NCBI GenBank assembly: GCA_947453285.1
Contig: CANGGA010000023.1
Location: 1 to 11,669 of the forward strand
Source: Microbacteriaceae bacterium
GTDB lineage: Bacteria > Actinomycetota > Actinomycetes > Actinomycetales > Microbacteriaceae
Direction of reading: 5' to 3'
DNA: 11,669 nt
Below the pieces are notes generated by a model that did not search any database, was not told the DNA's origin, and saw only the letters and a program-made list of their open reading frames with translations. The number at the start of each line of letters is the position of its first letter. Position 1 is the first letter of the stretch. The position numbers were made by a program, and so were the translations under genes. Below, in pieces: positions 5,502 to 11,669 of the stretch.

Positions 5502-7730
5502 CTAGCGACCACGTCGGCTTCGAGGCTTGCGACGCCCCTGGCCTGGAGCCTTTGGCTCTGGAAGAGCCTCCAGCACTGATTCGAGCAAATCATTGGCCTC
5601 GGCAGGTGCGGCGGCACCCGAGTCGGCTGAATCCTTGATGACCGGAGCCACAATCGGGCTCGGCTCACCCGCAGCTTCGTGAGCTGCCACGGTTGAAGCT
5701 GCAATTTTGGTGATGGCGTTGCCTAGTTCGACGGCACGCTCAGGCGTAACCACCTTGGCAACTTCAGGCTTCTTGTCGCGGTTCTTCTGCTTGCCACCCT
5801 GCTGCTTTTGTGGGCGAGAGTCTTCGCCGACGTGCTGCTTCGAGCGCATGATTGGCTCGTGGTGAACGATTACACCGCGAGAGGCACAGGCCTCACAAGG
5901 CTCGCTGAATGCCTCGAGCAAACCGATGCCGAGCTTCTTTCGAGTCATCTGCACCAAACCGAGTGAAGTCACTTCGGCAACCTGGTGCTTGGTGCGGTCG
6001 CGACTCAAACACTCGATGAGTCGACGAAGAACAAGATCTCGGTTCGATTCGAGAACCATGTCGATGAAGTCGATGACGATGATTCCACCGATATCGCGAA
6101 GACGCATTTGTCGAACAATTTCTTCGGCAGCTTCGAGGTTGTTTTTGGTGACCGTCTCCTCGAGGTTTCCACCGGAGCCAACAAACTTTCCGGTGTTGAC
6201 GTCGACGACCGTCATTGCTTCGGTGCGGTCGATAACGAGCGAACCACCGCTTGGCAGATAAACCTTGCGGTCAAGCGCCTTGGCAATTTGCTCGCCGATT
6301 CTAAATTCGTCAAAGATGTCTTTGTCGCCTTTATAGGTTTCGACGCGCTCAAGTAGGTCAGGCGCAACACCCTGTAAGTATTCGCTAATCACTTGGTGTG
6401 CGTCGTCACCAGAGATGACCATCTTCTGAAAGTCTTCGTTGAAAACATCGCGAACGATTTTCACGAGCAAGTCAGGCTCACTGTGCAGTAGCGAAGGAGC
6501 GTTGCCCTTCTCGACCTTCTTCTCAATGTCAGCCCACTGCTCTTGCAAACGCTGAACGTCGAGAGTCAGCTGCTCCTCGGTTGCGCCTTCTGCAGCGGTG
6601 CGAACGATCACACCAGCATCTTCAGGCAATATCTCTTTCAAGATTTTCTTCAAGCGAGTGCGCTCAGATTCTGGCAACTTGCGCGAGATTCCGTTCATCG
6701 AACCGTTTGGCACGTATACCAAGTAGCGGCCAGGCAGTGATACCTGTGAGGTCAGACGAGCACCCTTTTGGCCCACTGGGTCTTTGGTTACCTGAACTAG
6801 AACAGTGTCACCGCTCTTTAGCGCAAGCTCAATGCGGCGCGGCTGGTTGCCTGTCTCGGCAAGTTCCCAATCGACTTCGCCCGAGTAAAGCACAGCGTTG
6901 CGTCCGCGGCCGATGTCGACGAAGGCAGCCTCCATCGAAGGCAAAACGTTTTGCACTTTGCCCAGATAGACGTTTCCGATAAGTGACGCCTCTGAAGCCT
7001 TGGCAACGTAGTGTTCGACAAGAATCTTGTCTTCGAGAACACCGAGTTGAATCTTGCCGTCTTTCGAGCGAACGATCATGGTGCGATCGACAGCCTCGCG
7101 ACGAGCCAAGAATTCTGATTCGGTGATCGTGTTGCTGCGACGGCGCCCTGCATCGCGACCATCGCGGCGTCGCTGCTTCTTTGCCTCTAGACGAGTCGAA
7201 CCCTTGATGCGAGTTGGCTCATTGCTTGGCTCTTTTGGTTCGCGCGGTGTGCGCACCTTAACCACGGTGTTTGGCGGAAGCTGTTCACCTTCGGCAATTT
7301 CGCCCTCGCGGCGGCGTGAACGACGACGCACGTGAGTCTCGCCATTGGCATCGGTGTTCGACTTCTTGTCTTCAACCGGGCGTCCGCGCTTCTTGTCGAT
7401 AACCGGAGTCGGAAGATCTGGCGCCATGAAAAGCATTGAGGTCGCAGTTACAGCAACCGGAGCCACAGTCTTTGCCTCGCCCTTTGGCTCGACGACCTTC
7501 TTTGCAGGAGCCTTCTTTGCAGCGGGCTTCTTTTCGGTTGACTTTTCGGCCGCTGGCGCAGCGCTGGCTTTGGTCTCGGTTTTCGCAGCAGCCGGCTTGG
7601 CCCCAGGCTTCTTGGCCACAGCCTTCTTTTCTGAAGGCTTCTTGTCTTCAACCTTTTTGGCTACTGGCTTCTTGGCCGCAGCTTTTTTTGCTGTCGTAGG
7701 TTCGACTGAATCTGAATTTTCTTTCACCAT
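5502..7730 (-). CDS. rne: Ribonuclease E/G with Lys/Ala/Pro-rich N-terminal tail
   Basis: RNase E/G is the main single-strand endoribonuclease for mRNA decay and rRNA/tRNA processing. Of 742 residues, about 13-80 form a Lys-Ala-Pro repeat tail, and 135-200 carry Arg-rich patches (RRRSRRRE, KKQRRRDGRDAGRRR). The conserved core begins near 215, with an S1 RNA-binding domain at about 250-335 (NVYLGKVQNVLPSMEAAFVD). The catalytic DNase-I-like domain has the metal-binding Asp510 (VVDVNTG) and Asp554 (VIDFIDM), corresponding to E. coli Asp303 and Asp346. The Zn-link cysteines are 612 and 615 (CEAC). A charged tail ends in KPRSRRGR. I chose ATG 7730 (GGAG ten bases upstream); a GTG at 7769 would add 13 residues. 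Length lies between E. coli RNase G and RNase E, so the symbol could also be rng. Confidence 0.95.
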   Translation of the reverse strand: MVKENSDSVEPTTAKKAAAKKPVAKKVEDKKPSEKKAVAKKPGAKPAAAKTETKASAAPAAEKSTEKKPAAKKAPAKKVVEPKGEAKTVAPVAVTATSMLFMAPDLPTPVIDKKRGRPVEDKKSNTDANGETHVRRRSRRREGEIAEGEQLPPNTVVKVRTPREPKEPSNEPTRIKGSTRLEAKKQRRRDGRDAGRRRSNTITESEFLARREAVDRTMIVRSKDGKIQLGVLEDKILVEHYVAKASEASLIGNVYLGKVQNVLPSMEAAFVDIGRGRNAVLYSGEVDWELAETGNQPRRIELALKSGDTVLVQVTKDPVGQKGARLTSQVSLPGRYLVYVPNGSMNGISRKLPESERTRLKKILKEILPEDAGVIVRTAAEGATEEQLTLDVQRLQEQWADIEKKVEKGNAPSLLHSEPDLLVKIVRDVFNEDFQKMVISGDDAHQVISEYLQGVAPDLLERVETYKGDKDIFDEFRIGEQIAKALDRKVYLPSGGSLVIDRTEAMTVVDVNTGKFVGSGGNLEETVTKNNLEAAEEIVRQMRLRDIGGIIVIDFIDMVLESNRDLVLRRLIECLSRDRTKHQVAEVTSLGLVQMTRKKLGIGLLEAFSEPCEACASRGVIVHHEPIMRSKQHVGEDSRPQKQQGGKQKNRDKKPEVAKVVTPERAVELGNAITKIAASTVAAHEAAGEPSPIVAPVIKDSADSGAAAPAEANDLLESVLEALPEPKAPGQGRRKPRSRRGR
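7497..7691 (-). repeat. Imperfect AKK/KKP coding repeat in RNase E/G
   Basis: Roughly nine units built on A-K-K, P-x-A-K-K and V-E-D-K-K are repeated between residues 14 and 78 of RNase E/G. The DNA repeats are imperfect (GGCTTCTT and GCCTTCTT recurring on the plus strand), which suggests growth by slippage or selection for composition. The result resembles the tail of histone H1-like bacterial proteins and is expected to be disordered and to bind nucleic acid. Confidence 0.7.
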
Positions 7731-7789
7731 TTCTGGTGCACTCCAAGCTGTTTCTCTCTCGGGCCACACTCACCGAGTTCGAAACCTAA

Positions 7790-7817
7790 AAACTATGTTG
7801 ATCACGTTTGTGAACAA
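7790..7817 (-). promoter_or_regulatory. Candidate promoter of RNase E/G
   Basis: Within the 261-bp gap between RNase E/G and the divergent VKOR gene, the minus strand shows TTGTTC (7812-7817), a 16-bp spacer and TAGTTT (7790-7795). The match is modest and a shifted -10 (CATAGT) is possible. It would give a leader of about 50-55 bases. I see no gene or RNA in the rest of this gap (about 7818-7975). Confidence 0.35.
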
Positions 7818-7979
7818 CCAAACCTTTTCGAGTCATTTCTTTGTGGCGCCTTCTGCCCGATGGGTCTTATGCGGCAATCTCACGGATGCTCGAGAAATCT
7901 GCGTCACCGAAGCGTGTGGGCTAAGGCAACTGCTTTCTAGTATGCCAGCGATGACCGCAAAAGTCAGTAGGCGCGGGCT

Positions 7980-7985
7980 TAGACT
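7980..7985 (+). promoter_or_regulatory. Candidate -10 box for leaderless VKOR transcript
   Basis: TAGACT fits the actinobacterial TANNNT -10 pattern and ends exactly where transcription would be expected to start at the A of ATG 7992. No Shine-Dalgarno sequence is visible before that ATG. Leaderless genes are common in Actinobacteria. No convincing -35 is seen. Confidence 0.4.
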
Positions 7986-7991
7986 GGCCAT

Positions 7992-8621
7992 ATGAGCAGT
8001 GAAATGACAGCAAAAGCCCCTAAAACAGAAGCCTCTGCGCCGTTGGCCTGGCTTCTGATTATTGGCGGAATCGTCGGCTGGATTGCCTCATTCTTGCTGA
8101 CTCTGGAGCGTTTTCACGTTGCCGCAGACCCAAACGCCACTCTCAGTTGCGATGTGGCCAGCTTTATTTCGTGCAAGTCGGTGATGTTGAGCCCTGAGGC
8201 AAAGATGTTCGGGTTTCCAAATCCATTGCTCGGTCTCGCCACCTTCGTCGCCCCGATTGCGGTCGGCGTTGCAATTTTGGCAGGGGCGAAATTCGCAAAC
8301 TGGTTCTGGCAACTATTCTTCGCCGGCAACGTTTTGGCTTTTGGTTGGGTGATTTATCTCTCGAACACTGCGATTTATGACATCGGCGCACTCTGCCCTT
8401 ATTGCATGGTTGCTTGGGCAGCGGTTATTCCGATGTTCTGGCAGCTTTTCGCACATGGAGCCCGTGAGGGCTACCTGCCGATGCCGGCAAACTCGATCGA
8501 CTTCTTCTTCAAGTTTTATGACTGGGCTTGGCTAGTTGCTCTCTTGACCGCACTTGCGATTGCACTAGAAATTGCGATTCGCTTCTGGACTCTTTGGTTG
8601 CAGTTCTTTCACATCGCCTAG
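7992..8621 (+). CDS. Vitamin K epoxide reductase (VKOR) family disulfide-bond protein
   Basis: Bacterial VKOR homologues are membrane enzymes that re-oxidise a DsbA-like thiol oxidase and pass the electrons to quinone. The 209-residue protein has about five membrane segments (roughly 17-37, 80-98, 106-124, 138-153 and 178-206). The quinone-side CxxC is Cys135-Cys138 (CPYC) and the extracytoplasmic loop pair is Cys53 and Cys61 (SCDVASFISCKS). The family block FGFPNPLLG at 73-81 is present. All four cysteines needed for electron relay are intact, and no fused thioredoxin domain follows, so a separate partner is expected; none is encoded in the window. It is the only plus-strand gene here, divergent from RNase E/G and convergent with ndk. 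ATG 7992 is the first start; ATG 8004 is an alternative. Confidence 0.92.
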   Translation: MSSEMTAKAPKTEASAPLAWLLIIGGIVGWIASFLLTLERFHVAADPNATLSCDVASFISCKSVMLSPEAKMFGFPNPLLGLATFVAPIAVGVAILAGAKFANWFWQLFFAGNVLAFGWVIYLSNTAIYDIGALCPYCMVAWAAVIPMFWQLFAHGAREGYLPMPANSIDFFFKFYDWAWLVALLTALAIALEIAIRFWTLWLQFFHIA

Positions 8622-8636
8622 GCGAAGTGAGTTTTT
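8609..8636 (+). terminator. Intrinsic terminator of the VKOR gene
   Basis: TCAC-A-TCGC, loop CTAG, GCGA-A-GTGA forms a hairpin with one A/A mismatch and is followed by GTTTTT (8631-8636). The stem includes the VKOR stop codon and the T-tract runs into the ndk stop codon on the other strand. On the minus strand the hairpin lacks a following T-tract, so it should work for VKOR only. Confidence 0.65.
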
Positions 8637-9045
8637 AGAACCAGAGCGCGAGTTCGCGAGATGCAGACTCCGGCGAGTCTGATCCGTGCACGAGATTTTG
8701 TTGAACCTTGAGACCCCAGTCGCGACCCAAATCGCCACGGATGGTGCCGGGTGCAGCTGCGGTCGGATCCGTTGCGCCAGCGAGCGAACGGAAGCCCTCA
8801 ATCACTCGGTGACCCTCGACGCAGAGCGCAACGACATCGCCGCTCGCCATGAAGTCAACCAACGGTTCGAAAAACGGCTTGCCTTCGTGTTCTGCGTAGT
8901 GCTCGTGCAACAACTCACGACCAGGTGTGAACTTGTTCATCGCAACGATGCGGTAGCCCTTTGCCTCAATTCGGCGAATGACTTCACCGATTAGGTTTCT
9001 CTCGACTGCGTCTGGCTTGATTAGTACCAAAGTCTGCTGAGTCAT
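8635..9045 (-). CDS. ndk: Nucleoside diphosphate kinase
   Basis: Ndk transfers the gamma-phosphate from ATP to other nucleoside diphosphates through a phosphohistidine, balancing the (d)NTP pools in the cytoplasm. The 136-residue protein has the usual length and starts with the family sequence TLVLIKPDAVERNLIGE. The active-site His120 lies in NLVHGSDS, and the nucleotide-binding stretch APGTIRGDLG (98-107) is intact. ATG 9045 has an AGGAG ribosome binding site that overlaps the stop codon of the DUF4233 gene nine bases upstream, so the two are probably translated together. It converges on the VKOR gene with 13 bases between the stops. Confidence 0.98.
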   Translation of the reverse strand: MTQQTLVLIKPDAVERNLIGEVIRRIEAKGYRIVAMNKFTPGRELLHEHYAEHEGKPFFEPLVDFMASGDVVALCVEGHRVIEGFRSLAGATDPTAAAPGTIRGDLGRDWGLKVQQNLVHGSDSPESASRELALWF

Positions 9046-9054
9046 TTTTGGCTC

Positions 9055-9462
9055 CTACTTCTCGTCGATTTCGATTTCGAAAACTTCAACGTTCTCAGTC
9101 TGCCCGAGACCGCCGTTTGCTCGCTCGAAGGCAAGCCTTGCTTTATCAATAGTTCCGCCGGCGATCATTGCCCAGGCATACATGCAGGCAAACACGCCGC
9201 CGATGTAGAACATGGCGACTAGCCAGAACCCGATGCCGATAATGGCCGCCTGAAGCACCCAGCCGAAGGCGTAACTGCCCTTGCGGCCAAGCACGGCTGG
9301 GGTAGCGATCAACAAGAACGAAAGGGTTAGCCCGACCGCCCAAACCACGGGGCCATCAGCAACCTTTAGGCCGAACCCGGCCAAAGTTGCAAAGAACACG
9401 ATGAACGCCTCGAACGCCATCAAGATTGAGGCAAGCATGCGCTTGATTGATTTACTCTTCAT
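9055..9462 (-). CDS. DUF4233 family membrane protein
   Basis: This protein fits the actinobacterial DUF4233 family, which is typically found between folC and ndk; its function is unknown. With ATG 9462 it has 135 residues and about four membrane helices (9-32, 39-58, 65-83 and 84-104), a basic N-terminus (MKSKSIKR) and an acidic C-terminal tail (VEVFEIEIDEK). The start lies 11 bp inside the end of folC, and a TTG at 9468 would add two residues. The tight overlap with folC and the shared ribosome binding site with ndk place it in the same operon, but the context gives no clear role. Family assignment is from recall of sequence and position. Confidence 0.85.
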   Translation of the reverse strand: MKSKSIKRMLASILMAFEAFIVFFATLAGFGLKVADGPVVWAVGLTLSFLLIATPAVLGRKGSYAFGWVLQAAIIGIGFWLVAMFYIGGVFACMYAWAMIAGGTIDKARLAFERANGGLGQTENVEVFEIEIDEK

Positions 9463-10804
9463 CTTCAACTTTCAACTGGATGTTCTTCAAGACGTCGCCG
9501 ACCAAAGTGATTGAACCGGTGACCACAATCGCACCGTCTTCGGCGACAAGCTCTTTGGCGAGTTCGAGCGCGGAGTGCGGGCCACTTGCCGAGCGAACTC
9601 TATTAGCTCCAAAAATTTCAACTGCGAGCTTTTCAAGTTCATGAACTTCAATCGCTCGCGGAGATGTCGACTTCGTCACCACAAATGTTTCTGCTGTTTC
9701 GTTAAGTGCCTCGAGCAATCCGTGGGCGTCTTTGTCATTCAAAATCGAAATGACCGCGACGGTCTTTGGCGCTTTGAAAGTCTTTTTCATTGCGCGAGCA
9801 AGTGATGCCGCTCCCCCGGGATTATGTGCGGCATCGAGAATGGTGAGCGGCTTGCGCGAGACCACCTGAAGTCGACCGGGTGAAGTTGAGTCTGCGATTG
9901 CGACTCGCAAGACATCGTCGAACAAACGATTGCTGGCTCCAAAGAAAGCCTCGACAGCGCTAATCGCAAGGGCTGCGTTCTCTGCCTGATATTCGCCGTG
10001 CAACGGCAAAAACAATTCGCGATAGTCGCTCGTCAAAGTCTTTACCGAGAAACGCTGACCGGCGACATCTGGAACCACATCGAGCACCTCGAAGTCGCGA
10101 CCATACACCGCGATGCGTTCAGCAATCTCTGCTGACTTTTGCTCAAGCACTGCAAGCGCCTCTGCCGGCTGCTCGCTCGAAACCACAATTGCGCCCGGCT
10201 TGATGATTCCCGACTTTGTCTTGGCGATCTCGGCAACCGTGTTGCCCAGTCGCTCGGCGTGATCAATCGAGATCGGAGTGAACACCGCCACGTCGCCGTC
10301 GGCGACGTTGGTCGAATCCCATTCGCCACCCATGCCGACCTCTAGCACCAAAACGTCAACCGGCGCGTCGGCAAAGACCGCAAAGCCAAGCACCGCAAGG
10401 GCTTCGAAGAAGGTGAGCTTGGTGTCGCCAGCAGCAATCAGCTCGGCATCGACCATGTCGAGAATCGGCTCGATGTCTGCCCAAACCTCGGCCAGCTGCT
10501 GGTCGCCTACCGGCTCGCCATCGATTGCCATTCGCTCGTTTAGGCGAACGAGGTGAGGGCTGGTGAAACGACCCGTGCGCAAACCGAGTTCGCGCAAGAT
10601 GCGCTCAATGATTCTGGTGGTCGTGGTCTTGCCGTTGGTTCCGGTGACGTGAATCACGCGATAAGACTTTTGCGGGTCGCCGAGAAGCTCAACCGCGCGG
10701 CGTGTCGGCTCGAGTCGCGGTCGCAGCTTGTTTTCTGGAATTCGAGTTAGCAGCGCATCCATGACCTCATCGGCCTTGGTTGCCCAATATGACTCTGTGC
10801 TCAT
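9452..10804 (-). CDS. folC: Folylpolyglutamate synthase / dihydrofolate synthase
   Basis: FolC adds glutamate to dihydropteroate and/or to tetrahydrofolates, which makes folate and keeps it in the cell. The 450-residue protein is of usual length and belongs to the Mur ligase family. The ATP-binding loop is VTGTNGKTTTT starting at residue 53, followed by the folate-loop motif FTSPHLVRLNER (80-91). Further on come TFFEALAVLGF, the metal-binding Glu in LEVGMGGEWDSTNV, SIDHAERLG, and ILDAAHNPGG in the C-terminal domain. ATG 10804 is six bases after the ileS stop, with AGGA upstream. Whether it has both activities cannot be told from sequence by eye. Confidence 0.96.
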   Translation of the reverse strand: MSTESYWATKADEVMDALLTRIPENKLRPRLEPTRRAVELLGDPQKSYRVIHVTGTNGKTTTTRIIERILRELGLRTGRFTSPHLVRLNERMAIDGEPVGDQQLAEVWADIEPILDMVDAELIAAGDTKLTFFEALAVLGFAVFADAPVDVLVLEVGMGGEWDSTNVADGDVAVFTPISIDHAERLGNTVAEIAKTKSGIIKPGAIVVSSEQPAEALAVLEQKSAEIAERIAVYGRDFEVLDVVPDVAGQRFSVKTLTSDYRELFLPLHGEYQAENAALAISAVEAFFGASNRLFDDVLRVAIADSTSPGRLQVVSRKPLTILDAAHNPGGAASLARAMKKTFKAPKTVAVISILNDKDAHGLLEALNETAETFVVTKSTSPRAIEVHELEKLAVEIFGANRVRSASGPHSALELAKELVAEDGAIVVTGSITLVGDVLKNIQLKVEDEE

Positions 10805-10810
10805 CGATTC

Positions 10811-11669
10811 CTAGAGTTTCGCAACTGCGATTTCGATTGACTGACCATCGCCAACTTCAACCGTGTTTTTCGCGACGCCAACAGTTGCGGTTAGCTCGAG
10901 TGAAAGGGTTTCGCCCTTGATCAATTCGGCGTGATTGTGAACTGCCTCGATGACGCTCTCGTCTGCAATCAGAGTCAAAGCGATGCGATCGCTGACTTCG
11001 AAGCCGGCATCTTTTCGTGCCTGCTGCACACCACGGATGACATCTCGCGCGAGCCCCTCTGCTGCAAGAGCCGGAGTTACCTTGCCATCGAGAATTACGA
11101 AGCCACCGTTCGACAATATTCCTATGAACTCGGTCTTCTCAACTTCGTCAACGCCTTCGGTCATATCTGCAACCAAATCGATTTCAAATTCGCCAACCTC
11201 AAGTTCAACACCACCGGCTACGACGACGCCGTCGGTCTCGCTCCAGTCGCCAGACTTCGCTGCCTGAATAACCGCTTGAACCGACTTGCCGATTCGCGGA
11301 CCAGCTGCGCGAGAGTTAACGGTGAGTCGTTTGACAACACCGAACTCGGTTGTCGAGTCGAGCGAGAGTTCGATTAGTTTCACCTGCTTGACGTTTAGTT
11401 CGTCTGCGATGATGTCTGCAAAATCTTCGAGTGCAGAAACGTTCTTGGTAACCACATTCAAGGTGGCAAGTGGCAAGCGAACGCGCAATCCGTTTAGCTT
11501 GCGAAGGCTCTGGGCCACCGATGCGACGGTGCGAACTTCGTCCATTGCCTCGGCCAATTTGCGGTCTGCAGGCACGAGAACCGCTTCAGGCCAGCACTCA
11601 AGATGAACGCTGCGACCGCCGGTTAGTCCGCGCCAAATCTCGTCGGTGACCATGGGTGCCAGCGGCGCA
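10811..11669 (-). CDS. ileS: Isoleucyl-tRNA synthetase, C-terminal 285 residues, cut by window edge
   Basis: This is the end of the enzyme that charges tRNA-Ile; the catalytic part with HIGH and KMSKS lies beyond the window. The frame runs through the edge without a start, and the first residues read APLAPMVTDEIWRGLTGGRS, a conserved stretch near the end of the anticodon-binding domain. After that come helical segments and a C-terminal domain of mixed strands (VKLIELSLDSTTEFGVV) that looks like the DUF5915-type end of long, eukaryote-like IleS. I see no C-terminal cysteine zinc knuckle of the E. coli kind. An ATG at 11653 is internal, not the start. It is the first gene visible of the ileS-folC-DUF4233-ndk operon. 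Confidence 0.93.
   Translation of the reverse strand, partial: APLAPMVTDEIWRGLTGGRSVHLECWPEAVLVPADRKLAEAMDEVRTVASVAQSLRKLNGLRVRLPLATLNVVTKNVSALEDFADIIADELNVKQVKLIELSLDSTTEFGVVKRLTVNSRAAGPRIGKSVQAVIQAAKSGDWSETDGVVVAGGVELEVGEFEIDLVADMTEGVDEVEKTEFIGILSNGGFVILDGKVTPALAAEGLARDVIRGVQQARKDAGFEVSDRIALTLIADESVIEAVHNHAELIKGETLSLELTATVGVAKNTVEVGDGQSIEIAVAKL

Noticed and set aside
7731..7769. GTG at 7769 as the RNase E/G start
   Set aside because: The extra 13 residues do not look like the Lys-rich tail that follows, and the ATG at 7730 has GGAG at a workable distance; it remains possible.
7797..7991. A hidden small gene or RNA in the RNase E/G-VKOR gap
   Set aside because: I found no frame with a ribosome binding site and no strong hairpin with a T-tract. 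Short inverted matches around GTTTG/CAAAC are too weak to call an operator.
7345..7995. A 216-codon plus-strand open frame opposite the start of RNase E/G
   Set aside because: The Phe/Ala-rich product mirrors the AKK repeat (AAG read as CTT and TTC); it is a shadow of the repeat that runs on through the intergenic gap.
1..11669. Mobile element, CRISPR array, prophage, defence or biosynthetic cluster
   Set aside because: No transposase, integrase, terminal repeats, regularly spaced repeats or matching genes were seen; the content is conserved housekeeping.

Overview
The window reads as a stretch of conserved chromosomal core from an actinobacterium, most likely a small-genome, aquatic-type member of the Microbacteriaceae. 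The evidence is the gene order ileS-folC-DUF4233-ndk ... RNase E/G-rplU-rpmA-obgE-proB-proA-(small membrane gene)-nadD-(Pro-rich gene), the protein sequences themselves (for example the L21 and L27 N-termini), and a base composition that by eye is close to half G+C, low for Actinobacteria. The genus is inference. No tRNA, rRNA, CRISPR array, IS element, integrase, toxin or defence gene was seen.

Layout, in the direction of transcription of the minus strand (high to low coordinates). (1) 11669-8635 is a compact operon: the C-terminal part of isoleucyl-tRNA synthetase, folylpolyglutamate/dihydrofolate synthase, a DUF4233 membrane protein and nucleoside diphosphate kinase, with gaps of 6 and 9 bp and one 11-bp overlap. 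(2) 7992-8621 is the only plus-strand gene, a vitamin K epoxide reductase (VKOR) family disulfide-bond enzyme. It converges on ndk, ends in a hairpin terminator and diverges from RNase E/G. (3) 7730-5502 is RNase E/G with a long Lys/Ala/Pro-repeat N-terminal tail, followed by a good promoter. (4) 5373-1 is a second long operon: rplU, rpmA, a hairpin, obgE, proB, proA, a 56-residue membrane protein, nadD and the start of a proline-rich protein that runs off the window. Stops and starts in this run are often fused: TAATG for obgE/proB, a 2-bp gap for proB/proA, and an 8-nt overlap for nadD/next gene.

Most genes are housekeeping: translation and ribosome assembly (IleS, L21, L27, ObgE), RNA decay (RNase E/G), nucleotide, folate and NAD synthesis (Ndk, FolC, NadD), and the first two steps of proline synthesis (ProB, ProA). 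VKOR would oxidise a DsbA-like partner that is not encoded here.

I found no convincing new multi-gene system. The points most worth a second look are modest: a 56-residue His-tailed membrane protein between proA and nadD, a clean PUA-less ProB, the histone-H1-like tail of RNase E, a hairpin that may set obgE expression below that of the ribosomal proteins, and an isolated, apparently leaderless VKOR gene inside an otherwise co-directional cluster.
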